The notes: generated by a model from the sequence alone, not told the origin. A stretch of DNA of 64,000 nt from Cephalopachus bancanus (GCA_027257055.1 JAPVLO010000007.1:2790001-2854000); one strand, 5' to 3'; shown: positions 35,290 through 63,347, counted from the stretch's first letter. Made by a program: numbers and translations.

Positions 35290-35560
35290 GCTACTATCTT
35301 CATAACGGCCAGATACTTCAAGGAATCAGGATGACCTTAAAAAGGTGAGTGAACAATAAGCTGGGGTACATTCTTGCGAGGGACTACTAGTCATCAGAGA
35401 AAGGAGTGATCTATGAAGCCATGAAAAGGCATGAATGCAGCTGATATACATACCACTAAGTGAAAGAAGAGATCACATACCGTATAATCCCATATCTATG
35501 ATACTTTGGAGAAGGAAAGACTACAGAGATGCTCAACAGATCTGTGATTGATCATGGTTT
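35290..35560 (+). repeat. L1M 3'-end fragment
   Basis: ATACCACTAAGTGAAAGAAG and CCATATCTATGATACTTTGG are typical of L1M 3' ends. Confidence 0.55.
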
Positions 35561-35799
35561 GTAGGGGGCAGGGAGTGAGTTGAGCCAGGGAATAGGTTGA
35601 TGGAAGAAGGCACTCATGGGCCAGGTGGGAGTGGACTCTGGTTGATGAGATCATGTTGTGTGTGTGGAAAAGTTCGGGATATATGCCAGCATAAACAAGA
35701 AGGCTACTTCTCATTCTAGGAGAGAAGGATTTTCTTTCATCACACACAAAATTATTTTAGCACTGGTTCTGAGGAATATTTTGCTGTGTGTGTGATAAA

Positions 35800-36085
35800 G
35801 ATACATAGCATAAAATTTCCTTTCTAACTACTTTTAAGTATATAGTTCAGTGGCATTAAGTTGTGCAACCACCACCGCTATCATTTTACAGTCCCACCAG
35901 CAAGACACAAGGGTTCCAGTGTCTCCACATACTAACACTAAACTGATAGCAAGTTTAGTTAGCTTCCATTTTTTGATAATAGTCATTTTAATGGGTATTA
36001 AATGGTATCTCGTGGTTTGGATTTTCATTTCCTAATGGATAGTAATATTGAGCATGTTTTCATGTGCGTATTGACATTGGATTTG
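35800..36085 (-). repeat. L1M fragment
   Basis: AGTATATAGTTCAGTGGCAT and TGGTATCTCGTGGTTTGGAT are complements of old L1 sequence. Confidence 0.6.
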
Positions 36086-36089
36086 ACAA

Positions 36090-37405
36090 TGATTTCTTGA
36101 GTATAACACAGAAAGCAAAATAAAAAGATGCATTAGCCTTTATAAAAATTAAAAATGTGCATTAAAGAACACTATAAGGAAAGTGAAAATGAAACCAATA
36201 GGAATGGGAGAAAATACTTGCAAGTCACATATATAATAAGGGTCTGGTATCCAGAATACATACTCAATTTTTTTTTTGAGTTGGAGTCTCACTCCGTCAC
36301 CCAGGCTGGAGTGCAGTAGCATGCTCACAGTCACTCCAGCATTGACCTGCTAGATTCAGGCGATCCTTCCACCTCAACCTTCCAAATAGCCAGAACTACA
36401 AGCATGCACTATCACGCCCAGATAATTTTTCAATTTAGTGTAGAGATGAGATCTTGCCAAGTTGCTCAAGCTGTTCTCGAACCCATGGAGGCAGGCAATC
36501 CGTTCACCTCAGCCTTCCAAACAAAGTACTAGGATTACACACTTGAGCCACTATGCCCAGCCCATAAAGTACTCTTATAACTCAAGAACAAAAGGACAAA
36601 CAGACCAAACAACAAAAAAAGGTTAGAGGACTTAGAGACTATGTTCCAAAGAAGAGATACATATAACACATGAAAAGATGTTCAACATCATGAGCCATAA
36701 GGGAAATGAAAATGAAAATCAAAACCATAATGAAATACCACTTCAAACCCATCAGAATGGTTATTTAAAAAAGTAATAAATGAAAGTGGAGAAATGTAAA
36801 CATTTCTGTGGGCATGTAAAATAGCACAGCCACTATAGAAAATAGCTTGGCATTCTGCAAAAGGATAGATATAGAATTACCATAGGACCCAGAAATTCCA
36901 CTCTTAGATATATACAAAAAAGAATTTAAAACAGGTATTTCAGCAATAACTTGCACACTTACTGTTCATAAGCATTAGTCACATCAGCAAAAGGTGGAAA
37001 TAACTCAAATATCTATCAACAGATAAATAGAAAAGCAAAATATCCATACAATGGCATAATAGCTCTAAAAAGAATTGAGATGCTGATTACACTTCAAAAG
37101 GAATTTCAAAAACATTGTGCTAAAAGAAAAAGGCTGAACACAAAAGTTCACATACTGTATGATTCATTCACATGAACCATCCAGATAGGTAAATCCACAG
37201 AAACAGAAAGCAGATTAGCAGTCACCTGGGGTCAGAGAGAAGGTACATTGGGTACTCTTAATGATAGGGAATTTCCTTTTGGGGCGATGAAAATGTTTTG
37301 GAAGTAAGATGAGGGTTGTTCAACATTGTGCATGTCTAAAGTCACTGAATTGTGCATTTTTAAGCAATTAACTTATATTATGTGAATTTTACCTCAATAA
37401 AAAAA
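36090..37405 (+). repeat. L1M ORF2 and 3' UTR, split by an Alu
   Basis: GGGTCTGGTATCCAGAATAC precedes the Alu. After it come GATGTTCAACATCATGAGCC, CCATAGGACCCAGAAATTCC and an end with TTTTACCTCAATAAAAAA. Confidence 0.75.
36269..36563 (-). mobile_element. Alu nested in L1M
   Basis: T-run, GAGTTGGAGTCTCACTCCGT, ends near CACTATGCCCAGCCC. Confidence 0.9.
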
Positions 37406-37699
37406 ATCCAGTGTTCATGTTCCCTCACCAGGGTGAGCTCTCTAGCCTAGCAAACAAGTCCCTCCACAGTCTAGTGCTGCCTAGGGCCTGGCCAACCACG
37501 TTCTGGACACAAACTCCAGCCACACTGTCTACCAGCTCCTAAACCCACTGGTCATTTCATCACTCCAGGTCTAGGTCATTTTCTCTCTGACCCCTTCACA
37601 GTGATCAATACACCTTCTCAGTTCTCACAGAGTTTTTTGAACCTTGTCCTGCTGTAATCCAGACTTTGGCACATGGTATCCAAGGGTTGTCCCATCTCA

Positions 37700-37890
37700 A
37701 TAAGGGGAACTCAACGTTTTCTGAGCACCACCGTGAGCAGGTATCTCATCCAGGTGAATTCACAGCAGCTTTGCTAGAGATGGCAGGTCCCACTTACAGA
37801 GGGGAGGTGAGCATCAGGTGGTTGAGTGACTCACTTGCAGCCACACAGCCTCCAAGTGGCTTCACTCTCAGGTTCCAAGCAGGTCTCCAG
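37700..37890 (+). repeat. MIR element
   Basis: TTTTCTGAGCACCACCGTGA, CACTTACAGAGGGGAGGTGA and TCACTTGCAGCCACACAGCC follow the MIR order. Confidence 0.7.
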
Positions 37891-38302
37891 GTGCTACTCA
37901 GGGAAAATTTGTGAGTCAGATGAACATGTGTCCAGGCCACACAGGAAGAGGTGTCCCGGCTATGAGGGTTGCCTGTCTGATCATGAGATGGCCCAGAGCT
38001 TCAGACACTGTTATAAATACACCAGTCAGGGGCTCCCCAGAGGTTGGCTCCAGGAAGCAGATTTATGCTGATACTTTAGACCAGTTAGAAATGAGGATGC
38101 CTACACCTGACTCCCATCCATACCCCTTCCTCTCTGAACGCTAAAGATACATTCTGGGACTTGCCTACCCCTGCTGACCAGAATCTGGCTCCACTGAAAA
38201 TCCCCACAAAAGTCTCTGTAGGCACACAGGGTAGCAGGGGTTCTTATCTGAGCTAGAAGGGGCTTTTGCCTTTGGATGCCTGGGACTTTAAGAAATTCTT
38301 TT

Positions 38303-38571
38303 GCCAGGCTCGGTGGCTCAGCCTGTAATCCCGTGCCTTTGGGAGGCTGAGGTGAGTGGATTGCCTGAGCCCGCGGGTTCGAGACCCACCTGGGCAGCGA
38401 GACCTCATCTCTACAATAAATCAAAAAATCAGCCGGGCGTGGTAGCGCATGCCTGTAATTCCGGCTACTCGGAAGGCGGAGGCGGAAGGATCGCCGGAGC
38501 CCAGCAGGCGAGGCTGGCCACCGCACTCCAGTCTGGGCGACAGAGTGAGACTCCAACTCAAAAAAAAAAAA
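38303..38571 (+). mobile_element. Alu, young short-form subtype
   Basis: GGGCAGCGAGACC short form. Right monomer lacks a few bases (GGTCGAGGCTG region shortened). Imperfect target duplication AAGAAATTCTTTT / AAGAAGTTCCTTC. Confidence 0.92.
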
Positions 38572-38784
38572 AAGAAGTTCCTTCTACTCGGACCACAGGG
38601 AACATGAGAGTCTGCAGGAGAGGTGCTCCTTGTGGCTCAGATCCCAGAGAGAGAGATGAGCCTCCATCTTATCCTACCTTCAAAACTTTACCACCCTCAA
38701 TCCCAGAATGGTCTCATCCCTGCTCTCACTGGGCAAAGGATCCCAGTGCCAGACCCAAGCCCAGCATCAGGTCCCCTTGTGATT

Positions 38785-38936
38785 TGCATGGGGCACCCAG
38801 GAAGGGGGTGGGACCCCCTAGGAGGGGCCACAGTGCCTGGGTCCAGCAGTCAGTCTCTCCGGTCATCTGCCTGGGACACCCAGGAAGGTGATGGGGTGCC
38901 ATGGGAGAGGCCACAGTGCCTGGAGCCTGCAGGGAT
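38785..38936. repeat. Two-copy tandem duplication, about 85 bp unit
   Basis: CACCCAGGAAGG...GGCCACAGTGCCTGG occurs at 38804-38846 and again at 38877-38923, diverged. Confidence 0.7.
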
Positions 38937-39019
38937 GTGAAGATCATTGGCAGAGGCAGGGACAATGTTATGGATTTAATTTTGTTCCCCAAAATTGATG
39001 GGTTGAAGTTCTAACCTGT

Positions 39020-39858
39020 TCCAGTGATGCCCGGTGGAGTGTGGTATAGTTGCTCTGTGGGTTCTTTGACTTTGCCACAGAAAAGAATTTCAGAGCAAGC
39101 CCAAAGCATAGTTGAAGACAGAGTTTATTAGAAAGAAGACATGTTCAAGTGAGAACATGGGTGCCTTAAGAGAAAGGACACCCTGACCTGTTGTTAACTG
39201 AGTGCTTCTATACATATTTTAGCAACCTATTTCTTAAACTAAGATCTGCGTGCCACATGGTGGGTAACAATCTATTGATCATATGTTCCTATTCTTTTTT
39301 TTTTTTTTTTTTGAATTGGAGTCTCACTCTGTCGCCCAGACTGGAGTGCAGTGGCTGCTCCCGGCCACCGCAGTCTCGACCTGCTGGGCTCTGGCAATCC
39401 TTCCGCCTCAGCCTTCCAAGTAGCTGGAATTACAGGCGCGCGCTACCACGCCTGGCCAATTTTTTGATTTATTGTAGAGATGAGGTCTCACCAACTTGCC
39501 CAGGCGGGTCTCGAACCCGCGGGCTCAGGCAATCCACTCACCTCAGCCTCCCAAGGCGTGGGATTACAGGCTGAGTCACCGAGCCGAGCAAATATGTTCC
39601 TATTCTTGTCATCTGCTTCTGAACTTACTTGCATCCTGTAAAAATCTCAAGATAATAATAAAAGTTACTATTTTACTGATTTTCTTCCTGAAAACACCGT
39701 CCTCCAGTGCCTCCAGTTCTAGAGAATTATGTCTTATTAAGATGGCATTCAACTGGATTCCGGACCGCTTGGTTTTTTTAAAATTTTAAAAGCTATGCCT
39801 GCCTGCAAGAAGCTCATCTATCTACCTTCAAGCTGTGTTAGTTACCCTGCCTCAACAA
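39020..39858 (-). mobile_element. Probable solo LTR containing an Alu
   Basis: It interrupts the older repeat. AATAAA on the minus strand near 39122 follows LTR-like composition. Its ends are not certain. Confidence 0.5.
39297..39591 (-). mobile_element. Alu, young
   Basis: ATATGTTCCTATTCTT duplicated at 39281-39296 and 39592-39607. Confidence 0.95.
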
Positions 39859-39892
39859 TACCTGTGAATGTGGCCTCATATGAAAATAGGGT

Positions 39893-40306
39893 TATAAACC
39901 AAAAAGAGACTGAGGTAGGTGTCTCAATCGATTAAGAGGTTTATTCAGCCTACATTGAGGATGCACCAAGGAAAAAACATGAATCACAGGAGTATCTGTG
40001 ATCTATGCTTTTTCCAAAAGGGGGTTTTGTGGACTCCAGTATTTAAAGGGGAAAGAGCAAGCAAGGTTGGGGGGGAAGACAGGGAGGGCAGGCAGTGAGG
40101 AAGATGGTTTCTCTGAAGTTCTGATTAGCATCAGTTAGTCTACATTCTACATATGAAAAGAGCAGTACAGGAAAAAGTCAATTACTAACCTAAAGTAAAC
40201 ATGTGGGGGGGGGAAAGGAATAAAGAAAATGAGGCTATGACACAGGGTGGTGACTTTCCCTTTGACATAGTGGATTTAGGATCTCAAGATGCTATTATTT
40301 TCTTTC
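39893..40306 (-). mobile_element. LTR-like insertion
   Basis: It splits the older repeat; ATAGGGT lies on both sides (39886-39892, 40307-40313). GAGGTTTATTCAGCC gives AATAAA on the minus strand. Confidence 0.55.
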
Positions 40307-40344
40307 ATAGGGTCTTTGTAGATGATCAAGTTAATACTGACGAA

Positions 40345-40925
40345 AAAGCCAAACTGTAAAATATTTAAAGAGGCTTATTCTGAGCCAAATGTGAGTGCCT
40401 GAGGCCTGTGATACCTGTCCCCAGGAGGTCACAAGAACATGTTCCTGCCATGGTTAAATGTATATAGCGTGGCGATATACATTTTAAGAGGACAAAAGTT
40501 ACAAAAAAACATAAATCAATACATGTGAGATTTACATGGGCTCAACTTGAGGAAGCAGATCATCTCCAAGCAGGGGCTTTCAGGTTATAGGTGGATTCAA
40601 AGACTTCCTGATAGGCAATAAGTACAAGAGTGATCATTGGAGATTCTGAAAGTAGTAAAGGAACTGGGCGGCTTGAGGGTGAGGAGGGAGCCAGGCTGAT
40701 ATGCAGTTGAAGTCTCAAGGTGGTGGACTTCAGAGACAGCAGGTAAGTGTCTTAAAAGGTGCCAGAATCCCCAAGAGAGAACATTATAGGGTCACAAAAT
40801 ACTTTAACTTCTTTATCTATTGTGATGTTATGCCAGAATCATGTTGGAAAGTAAACATGATATGAGGGAGTTAATAAAAAGTCCACCTCTTCAGGCCCCT
40901 TAGTTAGGAATGTGGCAAGGTAAAG
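40345..40925 (-). mobile_element. LTR-like element
   Basis: AAGAGGCTTATTCTGAGCCA and CTCAGGCACTCACATTTGGC-type complement are typical of a primate class I LTR. No internal region adjoins. Boundaries approximate. Confidence 0.5.
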
Positions 40926-40929
40926 AAAA

Positions 40930-42880
40930 AAGGTCAGTTTAGTCCTCACCCCAGAGCTGTCCCTGAACCTCTACCCCACTGTCCCCAGAGCTGCCCCGAG
41001 CCTCCACCTCACTGTATCTGCCCAGCTATCCCTGGAGCCCAGCTATCCCTGGAGCCCAGAAAGCCCAGGGCTGCCCACACCCTACACTTTACACATCCTC
41101 TGGCTCCTTCCCCTAGTCATCAACACTTTGGAACAGCCATTATGCCCCTTTTAATCTCAGTAAGGAAGGTGCTTCAGGAAGGCACAGAAAGTCGCACCAA
41201 CTGGCCATGGTGTCTCACCTCTGTCCACGAAACCCAACTGGCCCTTTAAGGGGGTGAGGGCAGAACAGGCTGTGGGCCCACATCCCTCATTTCAGAGAGG
41301 CCAGGGGTAAAGCCAGAAAGAGGAGAGGGGAAAGGGGGCCTGTGGGTAGGACACTAAGGGCGGATGCCCCTCCCCACAGGCACTGAGTGGAGGACATGAC
41401 GACGACTCTCCAGCCTCCATCCAGACAGGATCTCTGACAACTGCATAGATGCCCCATCCTTGGCCTGGACCTTCTCAATAGGTCCAGGCCAAGAGTCAGC
41501 TTCAGAGACTTAAGCTTATTTTCCCCAAAATGGACATGATGCAGCTGGCTGAGTCAGGGTTCTAGAACTTCCAGGACTGAGACCATTGCCTACTGAGGAT
41601 AGGAAGCAGCCCAGAAGATAGAAAATGTCCCAGAGGTCCTCACAAAGCCCATGTCTCTGACTGTGACCAGCTACCCACAAGGAACGTCTTCGCTGGGTCT
41701 CTGAGCCCTGCTGGAAGCAGGAAAGGCCACAGGCCAAGGATGGGATGGGCCCAAAGTGCTACATGTTTCCTGGGAGGGCCAAGGGGTGCCCCCCTGTAGC
41801 AACCCCAGGCAAAACAGTCATGGCTGCTGCCCTGATTCTGGGGTGAGCCAGTCTGGCAGGGGATATGGAGCATTGAGACAGCCCTGAACTCAGAACAGGC
41901 CTGGGGTAGAGGCTCACACTGTCCTCCCTCCTGACCACCAGAGCAGCTAGGCCCAGGACCATCTTAAGTCAAATGGCCTTCCTGACCATTTGGCATATGA
42001 CTCTAATTCTGCTTTCTGCTATTTCCTCTTTCATGCAGAACTTTAAGGACACTCTGAGGTAGAGCAAATAAAGTGCCAATTTGGAACATTCTTGTTCCAA
42101 TATAGTAGAGGAATAGGTTATATCTTCTCTCTCCAAAAGAAAGAGAAATGGAAAGCTATAAGCACAATGTCCATAGCTGTGCAGACTCGGATACAAGTAC
42201 AGTCCTATGGCAATGGGGATCTGACAGGGAGCTGGGGCATAAGACAAGAGAGAGAGTCATATACAAAATGCCCAGGCAACAGCAGGAAACTAGGAGACAG
42301 GGATTTCTGCAGACAGAGCAAGGAAGCTCAATGATTACCAGAGAACATCACCCCCTCATTCATGCTGACCCTTGATTTGAAGAACAGCTTCCCTTGTGCC
42401 AGTGTGAAGTCAGCCAATGACCATCCCCACTCCACTTCATCTGTCGTTACAGACAAGCAAAAATGAGTTGCCAATGGTTAAAAATAAGGGGGGGGGAGTG
42501 CAGCAAAAAATGAAAGACTGGTATGATAAAGCTGGTAAGTCACCAGTAGAGGAGGAACGGGTCCCCAGGTCCCTTCTTTCTGGCCCCAAATCCTTCTCTA
42601 CACAGAAAAGGGTCCAAATCCACAGTCCCAAAAGTCCTGCCTTCAAACTACGAAATACGATTTTACAATGCTAATAAGAATCCTCAAGAAAGTATACAAT
42701 ATTGCATCCATAGAAAGTAACAATCGATGAAGGAAAGAAAATTCAGAAATCAGTAAAGAGAGCTTGAAATTCTGTCAAAATTTTTAAAAAATGGAATACA
42801 GAATGTAAGAACTAGCCCCCAAACCACATACAATTAAAAAGAAAACACAAGATAAAAGTAAGCTCTTGGGGAGATCGGTC
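40930..42880. other. No gene recognised
   Basis: Largely unique-looking sequence. A 17-bp perfect duplication (AGCTATCCCTGGAGCCC) lies at about 41031-41064 and an (G)8-9 run at 42488. Short open frames on both strands have no domain. A few GC-rich stretches (41240-41960), but few CpGs. Confidence 0.4.
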
Positions 42881-43310
42881 CCAGAGTTTCAACATCCAAA
42901 TAACATTTGTGCTCAGAAGAAGAAACTGAAAACATGGAGGGAGGCACTTATCAAAGACACTATCAAAAAATATTACAAAAAGCTCAGATGTTAGAGCACT
43001 GGCCTTGTAAAAGACCCATACCTGGGACTATCAGTGTGAAATTTCAGAGCATAAGACAAAAAACAAACACACATAAAATCTCCAAGAAAGGAGAAATAGG
43101 TTATCTGCAAAGGAATAAATGTCAGAATAACATCTGACTAAACAACAATGATAGCTATATCAAAATGATAAGGTGCCTTCAAATTTCTGAGGCAGAAAAT
43201 ATTTTTAACTCAGAATTCTGTCCCTGCCAAATTGTTAATCAAATGTGAGGGCAGATTAAAGACATTTTTAGAGCATAAAAGAATTCATAAATTTTCTCTA
43301 GAAGGTGCCC
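42880..43310. repeat. Possible old interspersed repeat
   Basis: CAGAATTCTGTCCCTGCCAA and ATGTGAGGGCAGATTAAAGA are phrases seen in several mammalian repeats. Family not identified. Confidence 0.3.
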
Positions 43311-43558
43311 TTTCATGCAAAGTTGTTTGAAGATACTCACTAACAAAACAAAGAAGTTGAGAAAGGAAATACAAGACCTGCAACAGAAAGCACTGAAGCA
43401 AACCCATGGGAGCAGATATGTGAGTTCTGGGGATGATGGTCCCCCCCCCCACCCAAAGCTGATCTCCTACCCTACCTTTACAGTGCAGCTCCAAGGGATA
43501 TGGCAATCCCAAACACAAAAGCAAAAAGACCACATGCTTTCTTTCTATAAGAGATTTC

Positions 43559-43824
43559 TTTTTTTTCTTTCTTTTTTTTTTTTTTTTAGGAGTCTCTGTC
43601 GCCCAAGCTGGAGCACAGTGGCACACTCATGGCCGCTGCAGCCTCAACCTACTCAACCTTCCGCCTCAGCCTCCCAAGTAGCTGGAACTGCAGGTGCATA
43701 CCACCAAGCCTGGCTAATTTTTGAGTTACTGTCTTACCAAGTTGTCCAGGCTGGTCTCAAACCCCTAGACTCAGGCAATTCCAAAGCGCTGGGGTTACAG
43801 GCGTGAGCCACCATGCCCGGCTAG
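43559..43824 (-). mobile_element. Alu
   Basis: T-run, GGAGTCTCTGTCGCCCAAGC, to CACCATGCCCGGCTA; shortened right monomer. Confidence 0.88.
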
Positions 43825-43829
43825 ATTTT

Positions 43830-44500
43830 TCTCCTTAAAGCTTTCATCTGCATGCTGTCCATGTATTAGATTCCAAATATCTTCAAAAAAACTGATTTTG
43901 TCTTTAGTACCTTAACTGTTGCCTCAGTGGAGGTGCTGATTCTTGGAGCTCCCTACTTGTCCATTTCTGTTACATCATTCAGCCTCCTTGCTTGGCTCTC
44001 AAGTTCACATCCTTCAATCAGTTTTGTTCACCAATTCTTTGCATTTTTGAAATCACAGATTTCATCTTCAACCCTGGCATATAGCTTCCATGTAACATAC
44101 GTTTAAGCTTTTATATAAGAATCAAACTAACTGAACAGATATCAAAATACTTTTCTGCTCCTTAAAACAGTGCCATTATCAAAACATCCTAGAAGCACAC
44201 TTAACATTCTCAAAGTAGGGGGAAACTGCCAAAAACATTAACCACAATCTTCAAAATTCTATTCTATTGTGTACTTGGAGCCAGTCACTTTTCCATTTTT
44301 CCATTCCAGTTTCAGACTTATTAATGAAAAATAGTGCCTTCCCTCACATCTACTATGATACAGAATTAAGCAACAAATGATACAAATATCTAGTGAAAGT
44401 AAACACATAATATCAATAAAGAAAAAAAGGCTTTTAAGATTTTGAAAAGAATCTATTCAAGAATCGAAATCCCACCCAGGACAGAGAAGCAGTGCCAAGG
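43830..44500. other. No gene recognised (downstream of PCMTD2)
   Basis: AT-rich, without a named repeat. Could include the true PCMTD2 3' end if a more distal signal is used. Confidence 0.35.
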
Positions 44501-46904
44501 TTGAATATCTTAACTACCTTTATTGATCTCATCTGTGTTTACCCACATACATCATCTCATTGAAATCCATGTTTCAAATTTCTTGGCTTTTTCCCCAGTA
44601 AGTTCCAGATGGGTAAAAGTATTTTTACATACACATTTAAGTTTTTGCATTACATACTTTAAATCTATAAATTTGAAATATGTTTTGCACAAGTCTATGG
44701 CTTTGCTACTTTTCAAGACAAAATTCATATATTAGAACAGACTATTCAAAACAAAAATAAACAGTTGTCAAGAATGTGGTTTACAATATAGATCTTGCAG
44801 ATAATACAGACTATATTATGATTTGCCTGTTTTAAAACAGAAAGTAGTGCATTATACTGAATTCTGGTGTAAGGTGCAAAGGAAAGCTTATTCACAATTC
44901 TCCCTTATAAGATAAACACCAAATTATTTCTCCCATATATTACAACCATATGTTTTGACCAAATTCTGGTTTAAAAATCACAAACTGACAACATATAAAT
45001 ACAAAATGCTAGGAAAATTTTAACATATAAGGGGGAAAAACATGTCTTATGCACTATAATGATTTTTACAATTTAGCATAAAGGCAAATGTGGTTGTAAA
45101 AAAAATTCAGTTCATACACAATTATAGAAAAAAATTTAGTCAAGCCACCTAAAATAACACATTTAAATTTCACATATTCATTTACTATTATATCCAAAAA
45201 TTTCCATGTAACGTAGAAGTCTCCACATATCAATTAGAATAATGTCAACAAGGACCTGCAAACTACAAAGTATTAGCAAGTAAAATTAAATCATGCATTT
45301 CTCTGTGATAGAATGAAACAGTTAAAAGGCAACGACTATGAACTAACTTTCTTTAAAACAGCTTAAGTTTATCAGTCTAGAGCAATATACATATTTTCCC
45401 AGCTGGGCATGCATATGTATTGTATGGTAAAAATAATTCAGTTATTTTAAAAGGCAGAAAAGATCCAAAAATAACCAGAATTCAGGCTCAGAGAGACACT
45501 GAAGCCCAGCAACTCCCAAGAGGTTAAAATTAGTAAGAAAATCTGGATACTTAATCCTACACCAACATTCTGAATTTAGATATATTGTTAATAATTTACA
45601 CTACTCTTCTCTTTGGGTAAAAAAAAGTTTTAAAAAGAACCAATATTTTGGAATAAGCAGTGTAACTAAGACCATTCTGCCATGTGACTACTAGAAAAGC
45701 TGCTTTTCTTCTAGCCTCCTGAACGTTAAGACGGAAAGCACTGGACACATGGCCTGAAGAAGATTGACTTCCTATGACACTGTGAATTACATTGTTCTCC
45801 TGCAATGGAGCTACTAAAATCCATGTATTTGTCCGTAAGAAAAATTACAAAACTAACAAATCTTTTTTTTCTTCAGAATTATAAAAGATAAAATCTATGA
45901 ATCAGTACTCTAATGTGATTACAGAAAAATAGCAAACAGAAGCCAAAAAGCACAGGCTGTCTATGATATAGTCCCCAGTCTATTTCTTGCAGTCCTAATA
46001 CTTTTTACCTGTTCTGAGAATTGAGTGTGTCAACACCTTGGAAAACCATTATGGTCTTTAAAGTTGGGTAAATGACCATCCCTATGGTTAGGGTAAAGGT
46101 AATACACCTTATTAATTTCACACACACAAAAAAAACTTGTTTCATTTTTTCAGGATATTCTTTTAGGGATCAACAGTGGTTCTTTTAAAGGATACTAAAG
46201 GTATCAGAAAAACACCTCCTTGGAATTCTTTTGGAATTCAAGAAAGATATCTGGCAGCTGACCTTTTATTCCTCCTCCCCCATGAAAAATCCTCCTTTTA
46301 AAAATTATAATTGACAACTTGCATAAGATTGAATTAATTTACTTAAAATAAGGGCAGCCTCTCAATAATGTTTCCCCCTCCAGAAAACTAAAAAGTTAAG
46401 TGAAACTCAGTACCAGTAATGAAGAGGTTAATATAAAAATTCATACCTGGACACTGGTGTGTCACACTCAGAGAGGATTTTAAACATTTGCAAACTTGTG
46501 CTTTGTTTCACATTTTATAACAAGTTAGTTTCAACTTCAGTTTTCATTTTGAATGCGCAACATGTGTATCTTGTGTGAGGAATAGTTGTCAAACAGTCTC
46601 TGCTATGCACACTTCAGTGTTTCATCAGAGCTGAAAAAGAAACATCCTTCTCTTAAGATTCTCACCACTTTGGGAAAACATTATTCTGTGCAGTGTAGGT
46701 CTCGTTGGATTATGTAAAGAAATCATACCACTGAATCCACATTTTAGAGGACAATCAAGAACCAGAAAAAGAAAACTACGACGTGGACAAGCACAGCAAG
46801 CCCCTTCTCTGTGACGTCTTCTAGGAGACCCCTCAAAAGCAGACAGGCGGCACACACTTCAGACCCTGCCATCCACTCTTCCTCGTTTCCCGTTAACAGG
46901 AGAC
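44500..46904 (-). other. PCMTD2: Probable PCMTD2 3' UTR with two candidate poly(A) signals
   Basis: About 2.4 kb after the stop codon has no recognisable Alu, L1 or LTR, although the rest of the window is saturated with them. It is AT-rich, as long 3' UTRs often are. AATAAA on the minus strand occurs at 46270-46265 and 44524-44519. Either could end the transcript; the repeat-free extent favours the distal one. The extent is inferred. Confidence 0.55.
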
Positions 46905-61494
<14,590 letters not shown>

Positions 61495-61499
61495 CTATA

Positions 61500-63155
61500 A
61501 TTAAGAATGTTAAAAAAGAGCTGTTTACATTAAAGGTAAAAGCAGAACAATGGAAGTTCTAAACACACAATGTCAAATTCTGAATTCAGAAAATAGTAGA
61601 TGGAAAACCCTTTGTCAACACCGAACTCGGCCCTCAAGATGCCAAATTTAGAAGAAAAAAAATCTAGTTCAATTAGAAATTCAGGTAAACACCAACACTA
61701 AAAAATTATTTAATGTTTATTTGAAATTCAAATTTAAGTGGTATCCTATATTTTATCTGGGAACTCTATACCCCAAAATATACACAAATGACATACAAAT
61801 CAAAAAATCCATTCAATCTGGTGATTCGGATATTTTTATATTCAAATTTGAAGCAAAAAACACATCAACAAAACTCTCTTCCCAAAGAGAACATATTGTG
61901 ATCAACACCTTATCATAACAAAAACAAAATCCATTTCAAGGCTAATGTTTAATAGGAGCGGCTGCTACCAGAATTTCCCACATGCCTACTAAACTGCTTG
62001 CTGTGCAGCTTTTCCAGCTCTTTAAAAATAAAAGTACATTTCTTACCTTTTCCCAAACAGCCTTCAAGAAAAAGTGTGTGTGTCCACTCTGAGCCCAACT
62101 ATTAAAACATAATGTACCTTCATCTAATTCACAGAAAAATGCTCTTTCATCTGGAGAAGTCTTACTCTTCCTAATTTTCCAATTTTATACTTACCCCATG
62201 TAACTTTTTCAAAGTAATGGCTTTACTACACATAAGAAACACTTTACAAAACATCTGATATAAACTGTTGAAGAAAAAAGACCATCACACCTCATGAAGA
62301 CCGACACATTGTCTGAAGCACGACAACCTTCATAACAACCTATTATAATTTCTCTAAAGTGCATATTTGCCTTCCTCCTTACAACTATCTGGATTTCTAT
62401 TGGCAGAGTGAGGCTCATAAAGAAATGCCAGGGAGAGAGTTTCCACAGACACCCGTGTATACAACTGACGACAGTGATGGGAGAGGTTTTCCTGGTCATG
62501 AAAATAATCATATAGGTCAATCGTCAGTTTCTTACACCAAACAAATATGTGAAAGGTATGTATGGCTTGGTACAAATTCTCTTCCATTCTATCGTGGAAT
62601 GGTCGATCTTCATCATCAAGATTTAGAGCTGAAAGTCAGATTTTTCAAATCACTAGAATGGTCCAATCATTAAATTCTCACACCCTGCTAAGGTTGTTTC
62701 AGACCCCTGGTTAGATAAGGTCCATGGCCAGTTAACTTAGACGGAATTAAGTCCTAATGAGGCCAAGCTTAATCTGGATAAACCACTTAGTTCTCAGGCT
62801 ACACCTCTAGTCTAGCCTAGGCATCTTAAAATTTGGGTCACTGCTTTTAAGTGTAGTCATGTGTTTCGATGCTTAAGGGTCTACTTAGGAGAAGAGCTGG
62901 AAATCACATATCATACTCTGTGTTGGGGCAGGAAAGCCACCTTTTCACCCCAAAGCCTATATGTAATATTCTATCATTCTATCTCAATTCCCTCATTTTA
63001 TCTTTAGATGGTACCCTCAAACTGTATATTGGATATGTTTAGTTTTCTACCTATTATCCTCTACCTGTTATTTATGTTGACCTTTTCCTCAGTTCATAAG
63101 CTAATACCATACCAAAATTACAGGTTTTTAGTAATAAATAGCTACCACCCTTTTA
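61500..63155. other. PCMTD2 5' intron, no feature recognised
   Basis: AT-rich. No CpG island or first exon is visible, so the promoter is likely further upstream. Confidence 0.45.
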
Positions 63156-63164
63156 CAAGTACAC

Positions 63165-63320
63165 CTGCCAGTCACAACTTTATTGAAACTTCACATCATT
63201 ATAAAGCACACTGGGGCTGACCAGTATATTTGCTCATGATCACATAGCCAGTTTGTGAGGAGGGAGGTGAATTCAAATCCAGGGCTGCCTGGCTAAAGGC
63301 CTATGTTTTTTATGCCACAC
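63165..63320 (+). repeat. MIR element
   Basis: TGATCACATAGCCAGTTTGT and GAATTCAAATCCAGGGCTGC then CTGGCTAAAGGCC follow the MIR order. Confidence 0.7.
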
Positions 63321-63347
63321 CAATGCAGCTCTTACAAGTTCTCAACA

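Larger units (their letters stand above)
38965..40345. repeat. Old mammalian repeat containing LTR-like insertions
   Basis: GTTATGGATTTAATTTTGTT...GTTGAAGTTCTAACC (38965-39018), GAATGTGGCCTCATATGAAAA (39866-39886) and GGGTCTTTGTAGATGATCAAG (40311-40331) are consecutive parts of one common repeat, separated by two insertions. Confidence 0.65.

Noticed and set aside
38101..38891. Open frames of 151 and 196 codons on opposite strands
   Set aside because: Most of each is Alu sequence read in frame (the [15 protein letters not shown] type of Alu peptide).
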